Shown here piece by piece: positions 7,236 to 15,729 of a stretch of DNA of 23,951 nucleotides. The notes below the pieces were generated by a model that saw only the letters and a program-made list of their open reading frames with translations, was not told the origin of the DNA and searched no databases. Position 1 is the first letter of the stretch. The number at the start of each line of letters is the position of its first letter. This DNA is from Symbiodinium natans (lineage: Eukaryota > Sar > Dinophyceae > Suessiales > Symbiodiniaceae), in assembly GCA_905221605.1 (NCBI GenBank), contig CAJNDS010000045.1, forward strand, positions 222,501 to 246,451, given 5' to 3'. A program made the translations under genes and the position numbers.

Positions 7236-7804
7236 TCGATTCGAAAGGCTCGCCCTGCTAAAGAGAAGCCGGGCTTCGGCTCGATACCCTAAACCCTAAA
7301 CCCTAAACCCTAAACCCTAAACCCTAAACCCTAAACCCTAAACCCTAAACCCTAAACCCTAAACCCTAAACCTTATCCCCCGGCCTTAGGGTTTCGGGTT
7401 TCCAAGGGTTTTAGGGTTTAGGGTTTAGGGTTTCGGGCCGCTAGACAACTGTCCCGTTTTCAGGCTGCGGCCACAAGCCCGCAAACAGAACTGGTGCAGC
7501 GTTTGCAAGAGTGACACCCCGGGAAGCTGAGCAGAGGTCAGAGTTGGAATAGGGTAAGTAGCTGAAGGGGGCCGCAGAGACCGCCTTTTAAAACAGTTGG
7601 GGACGTGCTCGAGGTTCCCCTGCAGAGAGTGAACCGCGAGGACTTCGTTTTTCCGAACTCCTCAACAGGTGAGGGGAGCCATTCGAAGACTTCATGCGCG
7701 AGCTTGTGAAAGTGAATGGAGACAACAGAAGGAAGTTTGCGCAGCGGGCCAAATTCGATTTTGCCCGTTACAAAGAAGTTCTTGGGGAATCCAAACCTCC
7801 ATGA
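7218..7804 (+). CDS. 3' end of the plus-strand gene, four exons (unidentified)
   Basis: Exons are about 7218-7278, 7464-7507, 7626-7637 and 7685-7804. The first intron is GC-AG (TTCG|GCTCG ... CAG|GCTGC) and filled with CCCTAAA. The second (118 nt) and third (47 nt) are each delimited by a direct repeat, AGAGTGA and GARGACTTC. Removing one copy joins SIRKARPAKEKPGFG to CGHKPANRTGAAFARVNRED and then to FMRELVKVNGDNRRK, ending KYKEVLGESKPP-like (ARYKEVLGESKPP) at TGA 7802-7804. The C-terminus is basic and helical, with a Cys pair (CNC, GCGHKP) upstream. No family recognised. Retaining either small intron gives a stop or a frameshift. Confidence 0.6.
7279..7463 (+). other. GC-AG intron made of CCCTAAA and degenerate telomeric units
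   Basis: The 185-nt intron contains about 12 clean CCCTAAA units (7286-7371), then units in the opposite orientation (TTTCGGG/TTTAGGG, 7386-7437). A GGCT tetranucleotide is shared at both edges. The join gives PGFGCGHKPANRT in frame. Confidence 0.55.
7508..7625 (+). other. 118-nt direct-repeat-delimited intron without telomeric repeats
   Basis: AGAGTGA at 7508-7514 is repeated at 7626-7632. Joining within the repeat keeps the frame (AAFARVNRED). No choice inside the repeat gives a canonical donor; choices ending in AG start with AG. The intron includes AAGTAGCTGAAGG, a piece of the introner terminal repeat. Confidence 0.5.
7638..7684 (+). other. 47-nt direct-repeat-delimited intron
   Basis: GAGGACTTC (7638-7646) and GAAGACTTC (7685-7693) flank 38 bases. 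Removal of 47 nt joins VNRED to FMRELVKV. With a GT donor (GACTTC|GTTTT) the acceptor would be TC; with an AG acceptor the donor would be AC. This is either a non-canonical intron or a small insertion removed by another route. Confidence 0.5.
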
Positions 7805-8014
7805 GGTTGGGCTTCAAGGCCGAGGATGGGATGTAGGTTTACGGTTTAGGGTTTAGGGTTTACGGTTTAGGGTTTATGTATCCCGTACCTGCAAATCACA
7901 ATGAACCCTGAATCCCTGAAACCCTGAGGCCCTGAAGCCCTCTAGACCCTGAAGTGCTGCCCCCACTAAACCCTAAACCCTAAACCCTAAACCCCAAACC
8001 CTAAGCCTCTGAAG
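7805..8014. other. Intergenic spacer before the FUN14 gene
   Basis: Short telomeric arrays in both orientations (7838-7873 and 7968-8003) and degenerate CCCTGAA units. No promoter motif is recognisable. With only about 210 bp between the upstream stop and the first candidate exon, the two same-strand genes are close together. Confidence 0.4.
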
Positions 8015-11000
8015 GGTTGTGTCGCACATTGCATCGGAACTCCGGTACATGACCCCTTCGACAGAAGGCCCTTCCGCAGTCTATTGGGTGTTCGACTTTA
8101 GGGTTTAGGGTTTAATGCTTCCCTAATTCCTACACCCTAATTCCTACACCCTGAACCCTAAACCCTAAACCCTAAACCCTAAACCCTAAACCCTAAACCC
8201 AGCAAGAACCGAAAAGTGCAGGTGGACAGCTGACGCTGGGCAGCACGCTTGGCTTCGCCTCGGGCGTCGCATTGCGGGCAGCCGGGCGCAAGACCACCGG
8301 AGTTACAGGTCTTAGGGTGTAGGGTTTAGGGTTTAGGTTGTAGGGTTTGGGGGGTTAAATGGGGCTTAAGCTAGAGTTGGGTTTAGGATTTATAGGTTTT
8401 GGGATTTTTAGGTCTTGAGGTTTAGGGTCTCAAAGGATTAAAAGCGATAGGTCTGGATAGAGGGCAGCCAGGTTGCCATCGGCTAACTTTGCCTTTAGGG
8501 CGCAGACATCCGGAGGTGTGTTTTTGCGCTAGGGGCAGTACACCCTGGGGTTTTGGGGTTTTGGGGTTTTGGGGTTTTGGGGTTTTAGGGTTTTAGGGTT
8601 TAGGGGTTAGGGTCTAGGGTCGATAGGGCTCAAGGTTTAGGGTTTAGGGTTTATAGGCTTTAGGGTTTAGGCTTTAGGCTTTTGGTGCGCAGAGAGCGGG
8701 GCTCCTCTGGAGTAGTTATAGCGTTGAGAATGTAGCATGTAGTCAAGCTTGGTACTCATGACCTTACTTGAACATACCCATGATGGACTTCAGCTACACT
8801 AACCCAGGACCCTAAAACCTAAGCCTATAGACTGTTCAAGTCATCTTAAACTCGAAACCCTAAACGCTAAACCCTAAACCCTAAACCCTAAACCCTTTAA
8901 GTAAACCTTGGGAAGTGCCTTACTAAGCTCAGTCTCAGCGTGTTGAAGCCCTAAGCCCAAAACTGTAGGGGTCGGAATAATTACTAATCGTATTTCCTTA
9001 TGGTTCCTCTGTCATAATACTAGAATAAGCCCCAAACACCTACTCTAATTATTTTCGCCCCTATAGCAGCCTAGACCCTAAACCCTAAACCCGAAACCCT
9101 AAACCCTAAACCGGCAGGTAATAGGGCGCACCGCTGCGGTGGGCATTGGCGCCACCTTCTGTGTCATCCAAGGTTCCTGGCTCCTTCGGGTTCAGGGATT
9201 CGGGTTTAGGGTTCAGGGGGTTTAGGATTTAGGGTTTAGGGTTTAGGGTTTAGGGTTCGGGGGGGTTAGAGTTTAGGGTTTAGGGTTTAGGGCTTAGGGT
9301 TTAGGGTTTAGGGTTTGGGGAGTAGCTACATTGGTGCCCAAGCATTCCTTATAGCGTTCTCAAGGCAGGCGGGTTCAAGTGGGGCCGGTACCTAGGGAAC
9401 CTTAGGGAAGCAGGGGAAGCTTAGGGAGTAGTCGGGAGTATCTTTTATATTGGGGAACCTTTGGTTACACCCTAAACCCTAAACCCTAAACCCTAAACCC
9501 TAAACCCTAAACCCTAAACCCTAAACCCTAAACCCTAAACCCTAAACCCTAAACCCTAACCCTAAACCCGCCTTCAACCCCCCCCCCCCCCCCTCCCTTA
9601 GAACCCTATAATTCAATCAGCGCCTGCACCCTCTACAGACAGCCAGTTGAACTAAAGGTGATCTTGTTGCTGGACGTAGTACGGTCAGGGTTTTTGGGTT
9701 TAGGGTTTAAGGGTCGTCCAGGGGTTGTATGTACGCCCAAAAGGTGATCACCATGTATGACCTTAGTTACCCTATAGTATCCATGCACCTGCAAATGGAG
9801 TAACCCTAAACCCTAAACCCTAGACCCTAAACCCTAAACCCTCAACCGCAAACGGAGACCGGGAAGAGGTTTCACGACAACTTGTGGGGAAATAACATCC
9901 CTTATAGGATCCTAGCTAACCTTCAAAAAAAGGTAGGTTTTGGGTTCTCAGGGTAGGGCTTAGAGTTTAGGGTGGAGGGGCCACAGCGGTTTAGCGCTTA
10001 GTAGAAGTTGCCGGGTTTTGTTTTCTACTACCTGTCGAGACGAAGCCCGACACCCTAAACTCTAGACTCTCGACTACTAGACGCGAAACCCGTGCCCCTT
10101 GCAGGCCTGGCCTACAACGGTTACATCCAGGTCAACTGGAGAGCAGTCGCCGCCTGGCGATATGATGCCGATTTAGGGTTTAGTTAGGGCCAGGTGTTTT
10201 TAGAGGAGCCAGAAAAAGTTGTAGCTTTCGAACACTCAAGGCCTCAAACCCCAAAACCCCACAAGGGAGCGCCCTAAACACAAACCCGAAACCCTAAACC
10301 CTCAACCCGAAACCCTAAATACCTCAAACCCAAACCCTTCGTAGGGCCCTAGACCAAAAAGCAGCAGCGAAAAGCACGGAACAGCCGTCCTCAAAAGTCT
10401 ACATTCATATGATGCAAGGCTTGGGGTTTCAGGTTAGAATTTGGGTTTAACGTTTAGGGTTTGAAATTCAACTTTTGGGCTTAGGGTTCAGGGTGTGGGG
10501 GCGCCCTGAGCCCTGAACCCTGAACCCTTGAACCCTAAACTGGCCCCAGGAGCAGAGTTACCTAAAGCTCCTCGATCGCGATGGCGACGGCCAGGCAATG
10601 TCCGGGTGCCTTATAGGCGTTAGGGTACCCTAAACCCTCAACCCTCCACCCTCAACCTTAAAACCTCAACCCTAAACCCTAGACCCTAAACCCCAAACCC
10701 TCAACCCCCCCAAGCCCAAAACCCGAAAAAGGGTTTCGCGATTCAGTGGCTTGAGGCTTTAGACGCTCAGGTGCTTTGGAAGTTAGAATTTAGGGATTTA
10801 GGGATTCAGGGGTTCGAGTTTAGGCTTGGGGTGTTTAGGGTTTTAGGGTTTAGGGTTTTAGGGTTTAGGGTTTAGGATTTAAGGTTTAGGGTTTAGGGTT
10901 TTAGGTTTAGGGTTTAGGGTTTAGGGTTTAAGATTTAGGGTTTAGGGTTTGGGGTTTAGGGTTTTAGGGTTTAGGGTTTAGGATTTAGGGTTTAGGGCTT

Positions 11001-13599
11001 TAGGGTTTAGGGTTGGGAAGTTGGGGTTTAGGGATCGGAGTTTACTTTGTGGTGCTTTACTGTAACTTTAGATCCTTAGCCTTCTTGGGTTTATTGGGTT
11101 TCTAAACCCTAAACCCTAAACCCTAAACCCTTACTAAGGCAGCTAAAATTTTTAATTTATTTTCTACCCTACTAAGTGCAGCCAAGTATATAGGGTTCAG
11201 GGTTCAGGGTATAGGGTTCAGGGTTAGAGTTTTAGGGTTCAGGGTTTAGGGTGGGTTTCGGTTTCTTTGGTCTTTTCTTGGCCGCAGCCGGCATTCCAGG
11301 CCCGCAGATGAACACGCATCGGCTGCGGTGTTGCGCACTGAGCACTAAACACTAAACGGAAAACACTGAACACCAATAACCCTAAACCCCAAACCCTAAA
11401 CCCTAAACCCTAAACCCTAAGCCAAAGCCCTATTGGTGGGCTCAAAGGTAGGTAGACTCCGTGAGTGCAGAGACCTCGAAGGCCTCCAAGGCGAACTCAA
11501 CTCGGCTGTTGGGGTTTAGGGTTTAGGGTTTAGGGTTTTCTCTGTGGCTTAGGCCTGGAAGGTATACCCTGCGGGCGTGTTAGGTGCGTCGACACATCCT
11601 TTAGGATTCCACAGAACATCACAAATAACCTGAACACACTGAATGCCCTGAATACCATAAATGCCCGAAATACCCTAAATACCCTAAATACCCTAAATAC
11701 CCTAAATACCCTAAATACCCTAAATACCCTCAATACTAAATACCCTAAACCCAAAACCTGAAGTCGCAAAACCCCAAATTCTTAAGGCCCTAAACCCTAA
11801 GTACCTAAAATACCCGAAATACCCTAAACCAACCCCCATTTCCTATAACCCTAAACCCTAAGTGCCCCAGTTACCCTAAACCCTAAACCCTAATCCCTAA
11901 ACCCTAAACCCTAAACCCTAAACCCTAAACCCTAAACCCTACACCCCATATTCCCTAAGCCGAGAGGTGGGTGCGGGTGACCTGGCTTCAGTCTGGGAGA
12001 AGACAGCGGATTGCCACTGGGACACCAGCAGGGTTTAGGGTTTAGGGTTTAGGGTTTAGGGTTTAGGGTTTAGGGCTAGGGTTTAGGGTTTGAGGGTTTT
12101 CGGGTTCGATACCCCCGAATTCAGGACTGCAACTTAGAACACATAAAGGTTTTATGTGTGATTGTGTATACCCATGTACATATACGTATACATACACAAA
12201 CATATTCGTGTTTTTGCATAATACATACATACATCTATGAATATGTATATGTACGTCGTCCTTCAGCATGAATCATGAAGCTCTAGTACCATAAGCTTGG
12301 GTTCCGGGGGTACCACTTGAAGGGTCATGAAGGCTAAACTGCTAAACCCTAAACCCTCAACCCTGAACCCTAAACCTTGTAGAGTTCAGGACTTAGGGTC
12401 TCGGAACCCCTCCCAACCGGACCTTAAGTTCTAATCCCCAAGCCCTGCACCCTAAGCCCTAAACCCTAAACCCAACTTTGGGTTCCGAAGCAGCCCTAAA
12501 CCCTAAACCCTAAACCCTAAACCCCGAACCCTAAACCCTAAACCCTAAACCGTAAACCCTAAACCCCGAACCCTAAACCAGGTCTGGCCTTCAACCTCCC
12601 AGCCGGCATGGGCTTCACAGCAGGTAGCTTGCGTGAAGCTGTGTGTTTCTCCACTTTGAACCCTAAACCCGGAACCCTAACCCTCAATTCTAAACCCTAA
12701 ACCCTAAACCCTAAACCCTAAACCCTAAACCCTAAACCCTAAACCCTAAACCCTAAACCATGCCCTGAAACCTTAAACCCACAACTTGTGTCCTAGCCTT
12801 AGAACCAGGTGCGCTGTTGGGTTCATGGGCTTCTTCATAGGGGCTTAGGGTTTAGGTTATTTAGGCAAGGGTCAGGGTTTAGGGTTTAGGGTTTAGGGTT
12901 TAGGGGTTTAGGGTTTAGGGTTTAGGGTTTAGGGTAGCAGCTAAGGCAATGTCACCTTCTTTTAAGAGCACAAAGGTTGTTAAGTTAGACATTCGTAAGT
13001 CAACTCTAAAGTGTGGTGTCTTCTCCTGCTTACGCTGCATTGCTTGATGTTTCTTGTCTTGTTATTACTGGTTCCATAATAGTCTAAACCCTTATCCCTA
13101 GACCCTAGACCGTGAACCCTGAACCCTAAACCCTGAACCCTTCATTCTCCTAGGTTGTTGGGAACATGTGAGCGACAGAGTCTAGGGCTGAGGAGGTTAC
13201 ATCCCGAACATGTAACCTCGAACCCCTATACAAACCCTGAACCCTAATTAAACCAGAAAGCACACCCTTCAACCCGAAGGTGTATTTAGGTTTAGGGGTT
13301 TAGGGCTTTAGGGTTCGGTTAAGCATACACCCTCAGTCCGGAGGCGTTGCCCCTGAGCCCTAGAAACCCTAAAACACCCGAACCGCAAATTCCCTCAACC
13401 CCATATGCCCTCAACCATATGTGCCCTAAACCCTAAACCCTGAACCCGAAACCCTAAACCCTAAACCCTAAACCCTAAACCCTAAACCCCCTTGGGAGGT
13501 CTAGCCTATGGGCTGGGAGCCTCTTTTGGCACGTCCTGGCGGGCGGCCCTTGCGGCAGCTCGGTGGAGAGGCAAATACTCCTTTAGTGGCGTCGCATGA
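8015..13599 (+). CDS. FUN14-domain protein with an EF-hand loop (eight exons)
   Basis: Exons: 8015-8087 (tentative), 8222-8284, 9125-9172, 10105-10166, 10550-10594, 11967-12027, 12582-12623 and 13499-13599 (TGA 13597-13599), about 164 residues. FUN14 proteins are small mitochondrial or plastid outer-membrane proteins; the animal member FUNDC1 is a mitophagy receptor. What is seen: a Gly-rich membrane segment (GSTLGFASGVALRAAGRTAA), a second one (VGIGATFCVIQGLAYNGYIQ) followed by VNWRAV, a complete EF-hand loop DRDGDGQVGAGD with Asp at 1, 3, 5 and 12 and Gly at 6, then LAFNLPAGMGFTAG, the usual C-terminal FUN14 motif. Plant and algal FUN14 proteins also carry a DxDGDG loop before the last membrane segment. 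No LIR-type YxxL motif is visible in the exons found. The order and spacing of these motifs make the family call strong; the N-terminal exon is weak. Confidence 0.8.
8547..8586 (+). repeat. TTTTGGGG octamer run
   Basis: About five TTTTGGGG units pass into TTTTAGGG and then TTTAGGG units. TTTTGGGG is the telomere motif of spirotrich ciliates, but here it sits inside a graded series of variants, so it most likely arose from the local heptamer array. Confidence 0.7.
8963..9066. mobile_element. MITE-like inverted-repeat element (104 bp) inside a FUN14 intron
   Basis: The left end CTGTAGGGGTCGGAATAATT matches the reverse complement of the right end (CTATAGGGGCGAAAATAATT) at most positions over about 21 bp. 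The element is AT-rich, has no ORF and is not flanked by exon sequence. Confidence 0.55.
9173..10104 (+). other. FUN14 intron (932 nt), GT-AG
   Basis: Donor ATCCAAG|GTTCC and acceptor CTTGCAG|GCCTGG join VIQ to GLAYNGY. Contents: TTTAGGG arrays (9224-9318), a CCCTAAA array (9469-9570) ending in 16 C (9578-9593), and non-repetitive stretches. One of these (9600-9812) contains AAAGGTGATC twice (9654-9663, 9739-9748) around a small telomere-like insert. Joining across it gives an open reading (PVELKVITMYDLSYP), so this may be a captured exon fragment inside the intron. Confidence 0.55.
10167..10549 (+). other. FUN14 intron (383 nt), GC-AG
   Basis: A GAT|GCCGA donor and CCCCAG|GAGCAG acceptor join VNWRAVAAWRYD to EQSYLKLLDRDG in phase. 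Contents are degenerate telomeric units. A stretch at 10335-10420 is open on the plus strand (GPRPKSSSEKHGTAVLKSLH) and could be an additional exon; I could not fit it to both neighbours. Confidence 0.45.
10595..11966 (+). other. FUN14 intron (1372 nt) splitting the EF-hand loop, GC-AG
   Basis: Donor GGCCAG|GCAATG and acceptor CGAGAG|GTGGGT rebuild the 12-residue EF-hand loop exactly, which is strong evidence for this join. The intron is nearly all telomere-derived: degenerate TTTAGGG/TTTTAGGG (10795-11020), a nonamer series of the ATACCCTAA type (11650-11750), and CCCTAAA arrays (11390-11420, 11876-11940). A hydrophobic minus ORF over the nonamers is a repeat artefact. Confidence 0.65.
12028..12581 (+). 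other. FUN14 intron (554 nt), GC-AG
   Basis: Donor ACACCA|GCAGGG and acceptor AACCAG|GTCTGG join EKTADCHWDTS to LAFNLPAGMGF. It holds a TTTAGGG array (12030-12090), an AT/TG-rich microsatellite-like stretch (12130-12260), then CCCTAAA arrays (12440-12580), so it contains opposed telomeric arrays that could fold back on each other. Confidence 0.55.
12624..13498 (+). other. FUN14 intron (875 nt), GT-AG
   Basis: Donor ACAGCAG|GTAGC and acceptor GGGAG|GTCTAG join GMGFTAG to LAYGLGASFG. Contents: CCCTAAA (12688-12758), TTTAGGG (12875-12934) and CCCTAAA (13430-13490) arrays. Two short islands follow AG|GT: 12807-12840, which reads CAVGFMGFFIGA in one frame and so resembles a FUN14 segment, and 13153-13180. 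Including 12807-12840 in phase introduces a stop, so it may be a duplicate or alternative exon. Confidence 0.5.
13193..13219. repeat. Perfect hairpin, 10-bp stem and 7-nt loop
   Basis: GAGGTTACAT (13193-13202) and ATGTAACCTC (13210-13219) flank CCCGAAC. It lies in the last FUN14 intron. It may be the core of a degraded inverted-repeat element. Confidence 0.6.
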
Positions 13600-13633
13600 A
13601 ACTCTTTAGGGTTTAGGGTTTTAGGGTTTAAGG

Positions 13634-13820
13634 GTTTTAGGGTTTTAGGGTTTTAGGGTTTTAGGGTTTGAGGGTTTGAGGGTTTGAGGGTTTGAGGGTT
13701 TGAAGGTTTGAGGGTTTGAGGGTTTGAGGGTTTGAGGGTTTGAGGGTTTGAGGGTTTGAGGGTTTGAGGGTTTGAGGGTTTGAGGGTTTGAGGGTTTTAG
13801 GGTTTTAGGGTTTTAGGGTT
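13634..13820 (+). repeat. TTTTAGGG / TTTGAGGG octamer array
   Basis: The array changes from TTTTAGGG (13634-13666) to a homogeneous run of TTTGAGGG (13667-13795, one TTTGAAGG) and back to TTTTAGGG. Homogenisation of a variant unit shows local tandem amplification rather than telomerase-templated addition. Confidence 0.8.
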
Positions 13821-13843
13821 TCGGGTATTTCGGGCGCTTTAGG

Positions 13844-13946
13844 TTGGGATGTTCCCCTTATACTACCAGTCCTTAATAGGGATTGTAGTATATAGGGGTA
13901 CGACAATCCCTGTAAAGGATTGTTAGCATAAGGGGGAACATCCCAA
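13844..13946. mobile_element. Near-palindromic MITE (103 bp) inserted in telomeric repeats
   Basis: TTGGGATGTTCCCCTTATAC at the left end is mirrored by the right end, whose reverse complement begins TTGGGATGTTCCCCCTTATG. The inverted repeat extends about 43 bp each side, so the element is almost one long hairpin. Flanks are TTTAGG and TTTTAGGG, so the target was a telomeric unit. Confidence 0.75.
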
Positions 13947-14246
13947 TTTTAGGGTTTAAGGTTCAGGTTTGGGTTCGAGGCTCAAGGAAATGAATTTTCC
14001 TTGAGCTAGAAAAAGGGGTCCTGAGTATGGCTTGAGTGACTTTCCTGAATCAATGTTGGTTTCTCAGGCAAACTGACTTTGAAATCGAAGACCTAAACAT
14101 TAAGCCTTAAGCAGCCTGCAAAGACCCTTAAAACTCTAGCCCTGAAACAGGCCAACCCTAAACCCTAAACTCTTAACCCCAAAGCCTACAGAAACCCATA
14201 ACCTTAAACCCTAAACCCTAAACCCCAAACCCTAAACCCTAAACCC

Positions 14247-14528
14247 TAATCCCTTCCCCCTTTTATTAAACGTACCCCTAATAATAAAAACACTGTCCGG
14301 AAAATCCTGCCGAAACCGAGCCCGCCTTTTAAACCCTATTCCGAATTAGGGGGGTGGTTCAGGCCTCCAATCAACCCCTCAACACGAATAAATCCCTGAG
14401 GTGGTTTAACTAGGGTTGGGGGTCTAGGGTTAAGGGGTTAGGGCTTAGGGTTAAGGGTTTAGGGTTTAGAGCCCAGTCTTGCTGCGAGAGTTGAGCTCTC
14501 CCCCTCTCTCTGTCTCTCTGTCTCTCTG

Positions 14529-14570
<42 letters not shown>

Positions 14571-14725
14571 TCTCTCTTTCAGTTTACTCCATACTTACTT
14601 AAGTTGATTACTTGAGTAACCCTGAAGTCTAATGAATTCTGACATTTCGATAAGAATACCCCCTAATAATAAAAAAACACTTTTCGAATTTTTAAAGGGG
14701 GGGGGCCATTAGGGGGAAGGGATTA
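14247..14725. mobile_element. 479-bp element with perfect 15-bp terminal inverted repeats
   Basis: TAATCCCTTCCCCCT (14247-14261) is the exact reverse complement of AGGGGGAAGGGATTA (14711-14725). The subterminal motif CCCCTAATAATAAAAA occurs near each end, but as direct repeats (14276 and 14660). The interior includes a TCTG/TC microsatellite (14498-14580). No transposase ORF is present. Confidence 0.55.
14498..14580 (+). repeat. TCTCTCTG / TC microsatellite
   Basis: Several TCTCTCTG units pass into a pure TC run and then TTTCTC. It is a simple repeat within the inverted-repeat element. Confidence 0.9.
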
Positions 14726-14756
14726 AACCTCTTAGGCCGGTCTGGCCCCGCGGCTG

Positions 14757-15722
14757 ATGGCAGCGCAGTTGGCTCCGAGGCTGCTGCTGGGCGCCGGCTT
14801 GGGCGCCACGCGTCTCGCGCTGCATGCGGTTTAGGGTTTAGGGTTTAGGGTTTAGGGTTTCTAGGGTTTAGGGTTTATAGGGTTTAGGGTTTAGGGTTTA
14901 GGGTTTAGGGTTTAGTTTTTTAAGGTTTTAGGGTTGCCTTATTATGACAGAATTCTTGGGGTTTGCGGTTCAGGGTTCAGGGACCTTTTGCCTCACTAAC
15001 ACCGTGCCGTACGATCCCCAAGGGGTTGCAATTTGAAAGAGTGCTTTTTGGGGTTAACCCCTTAAAATAGCTCATAAATTCTCTTTAGGTTTTGGGTGTA
15101 GGGTTTAGGGTTTAGGGTTTAAGGTTTAGGGTTTAGGGCGACAACACATTCTGAACAATTACCTCTTACAATTTCTTGGGACAGTCAAGGAGTCTATCGG
15201 GCACCGTTTTGTGCAAAGGCGTGCGTTGGAGTCATGGACATGTGAGCTTCTCAGCCCCTAAAGAGGGATTTAAGGTACCACATATATCCCGCATATAGAT
15301 ACCCATGAAAAGGATTATATACGACACCTCATTCCCTCCTACCCTACTAAGAACAAGTAAGTCTCGGGGCTTGGTGTAGGCCCCCTCACAGGATCCTATT
15401 CCCTGATTCTAAGCTCTGCCTTAGTCCATGATTTCCGGCCTGTTCTTAAGGGCTACAACCCATGCCCCAAGGCCGGCACCTGCGAACGGCTTAGGATTCA
15501 GGGTTTAGGGTTTGAGGTTTGAGGGTTTTGGGGTTGAGGGTTTCTAAAACCTTATGACCCCATCCCCTAAACCCTAAACCCTAAACCCTAAACCCTAAAC
15601 CCTAAACCCTAAACCCTAAACTCACACGCGGGAGCCTTAAGCCACCCTGCCGCAAGCGCAACAGGTCCACGCCCGCCGCGCTCACTGGTTTGGCGACCTG
15701 GTAACCTCTGCAGCACTTGGAG
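14757..15722 (+). CDS. N-terminal exons of an unidentified gene (possible targeting sequence)
   Basis: Exon 1 (14757-14828) starts at ATG and reads MAAQLAPRLLLGAGLGATRL then ALHA. Exon 2 (15665-15722) reads VHARRAHWFGDLVTSAALGG. They join in phase by GT-AG (GCG|GTTTAGGG ... AACAG|GTCCAC); the GT donor is the junction with the first telomeric unit. The N-terminus is Arg/Leu/Ala-rich without acidic residues, like an organelle-targeting or signal region (inference). Exon 1 is open in other frames too because it is GC-rich. The continuation beyond the GGAG|GTTGAT donor was not resolved. Confidence 0.45.
14829..15664 (+). other. Intron (836 nt) with TTTAGGG and CCCTAAA arrays
   Basis: Starts directly with a TTTAGGG array (14829-14915) and ends near a CCCTAAA array (15566-15621), so the two arrays are opposed. 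Between them lie a GGGGTTAACCCC palindrome (15051-15062), a short degenerate array (15090-15140) and single-copy AT-rich sequence (15240-15360). No further exon seen. Confidence 0.45.
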
Positions 15723-15729
15723 GTTGATG

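Larger units (their letters stand above)
8285..9124 (+). other. FUN14 intron (840 nt) bounded by GGGCGCA direct repeats
   Basis: GGGCGCA at 8284-8290 and 9124-9130 flank the intron. Removing one copy creates the conserved ALRAAGRTAAVGIGATF. The only AG|G acceptor compatible with the repeat (AATAG|GGCGC) pairs with a GG donor. Inside are degenerate TTTAGGG units, a TTTTGGGG octamer run (8547-8586), a CCCTAAA array (8872-8895) and the inverted-repeat element at 8963-9066. Confidence 0.65.
13600..14756. other. Intergenic region after FUN14: octamer arrays and two inverted-repeat elements
   Basis: Begins with TTTTAGGG then about 16 TTTGAGGG units (13634-13820). These are followed by the hairpin element at 13844-13946, single-copy sequence, short CCCTAAA arrays (14151-14250) and the element at 14247-14725. 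No convincing exon is seen between the TGA at 13597 and the ATG at 14757. Confidence 0.5.

Noticed and set aside
8547-8586. Ciliate origin, or internal eliminated sequences, because of TTTTGGGG
   Set aside because: The run is a local variant of TTTAGGG and passes into it. DNA-level excision cannot be fully excluded, but AG|G acceptors at most junctions point to RNA splicing.
11530-11769. Minus ORF with repeated VFRVFR
   Set aside because: Produced by the CCCTAAATA nonamer series inside a well-supported FUN14 intron.
12063-12269. Minus ORF rich in Tyr/Val/His
   Set aside because: Built from an AT/GT microsatellite-like stretch within a FUN14 intron.
12807-12840. An additional FUN14 exon (CAVGFMGFFIGA)
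   Set aside because: In phase with the preceding exon it hits a stop; direct joining of 12623 to 13499 gives a complete FUN14 C-terminus. Kept only as a note.
13634-13820. A CRISPR-like repeat array
   Set aside because: Pure 8-bp tandem units with no spacers.
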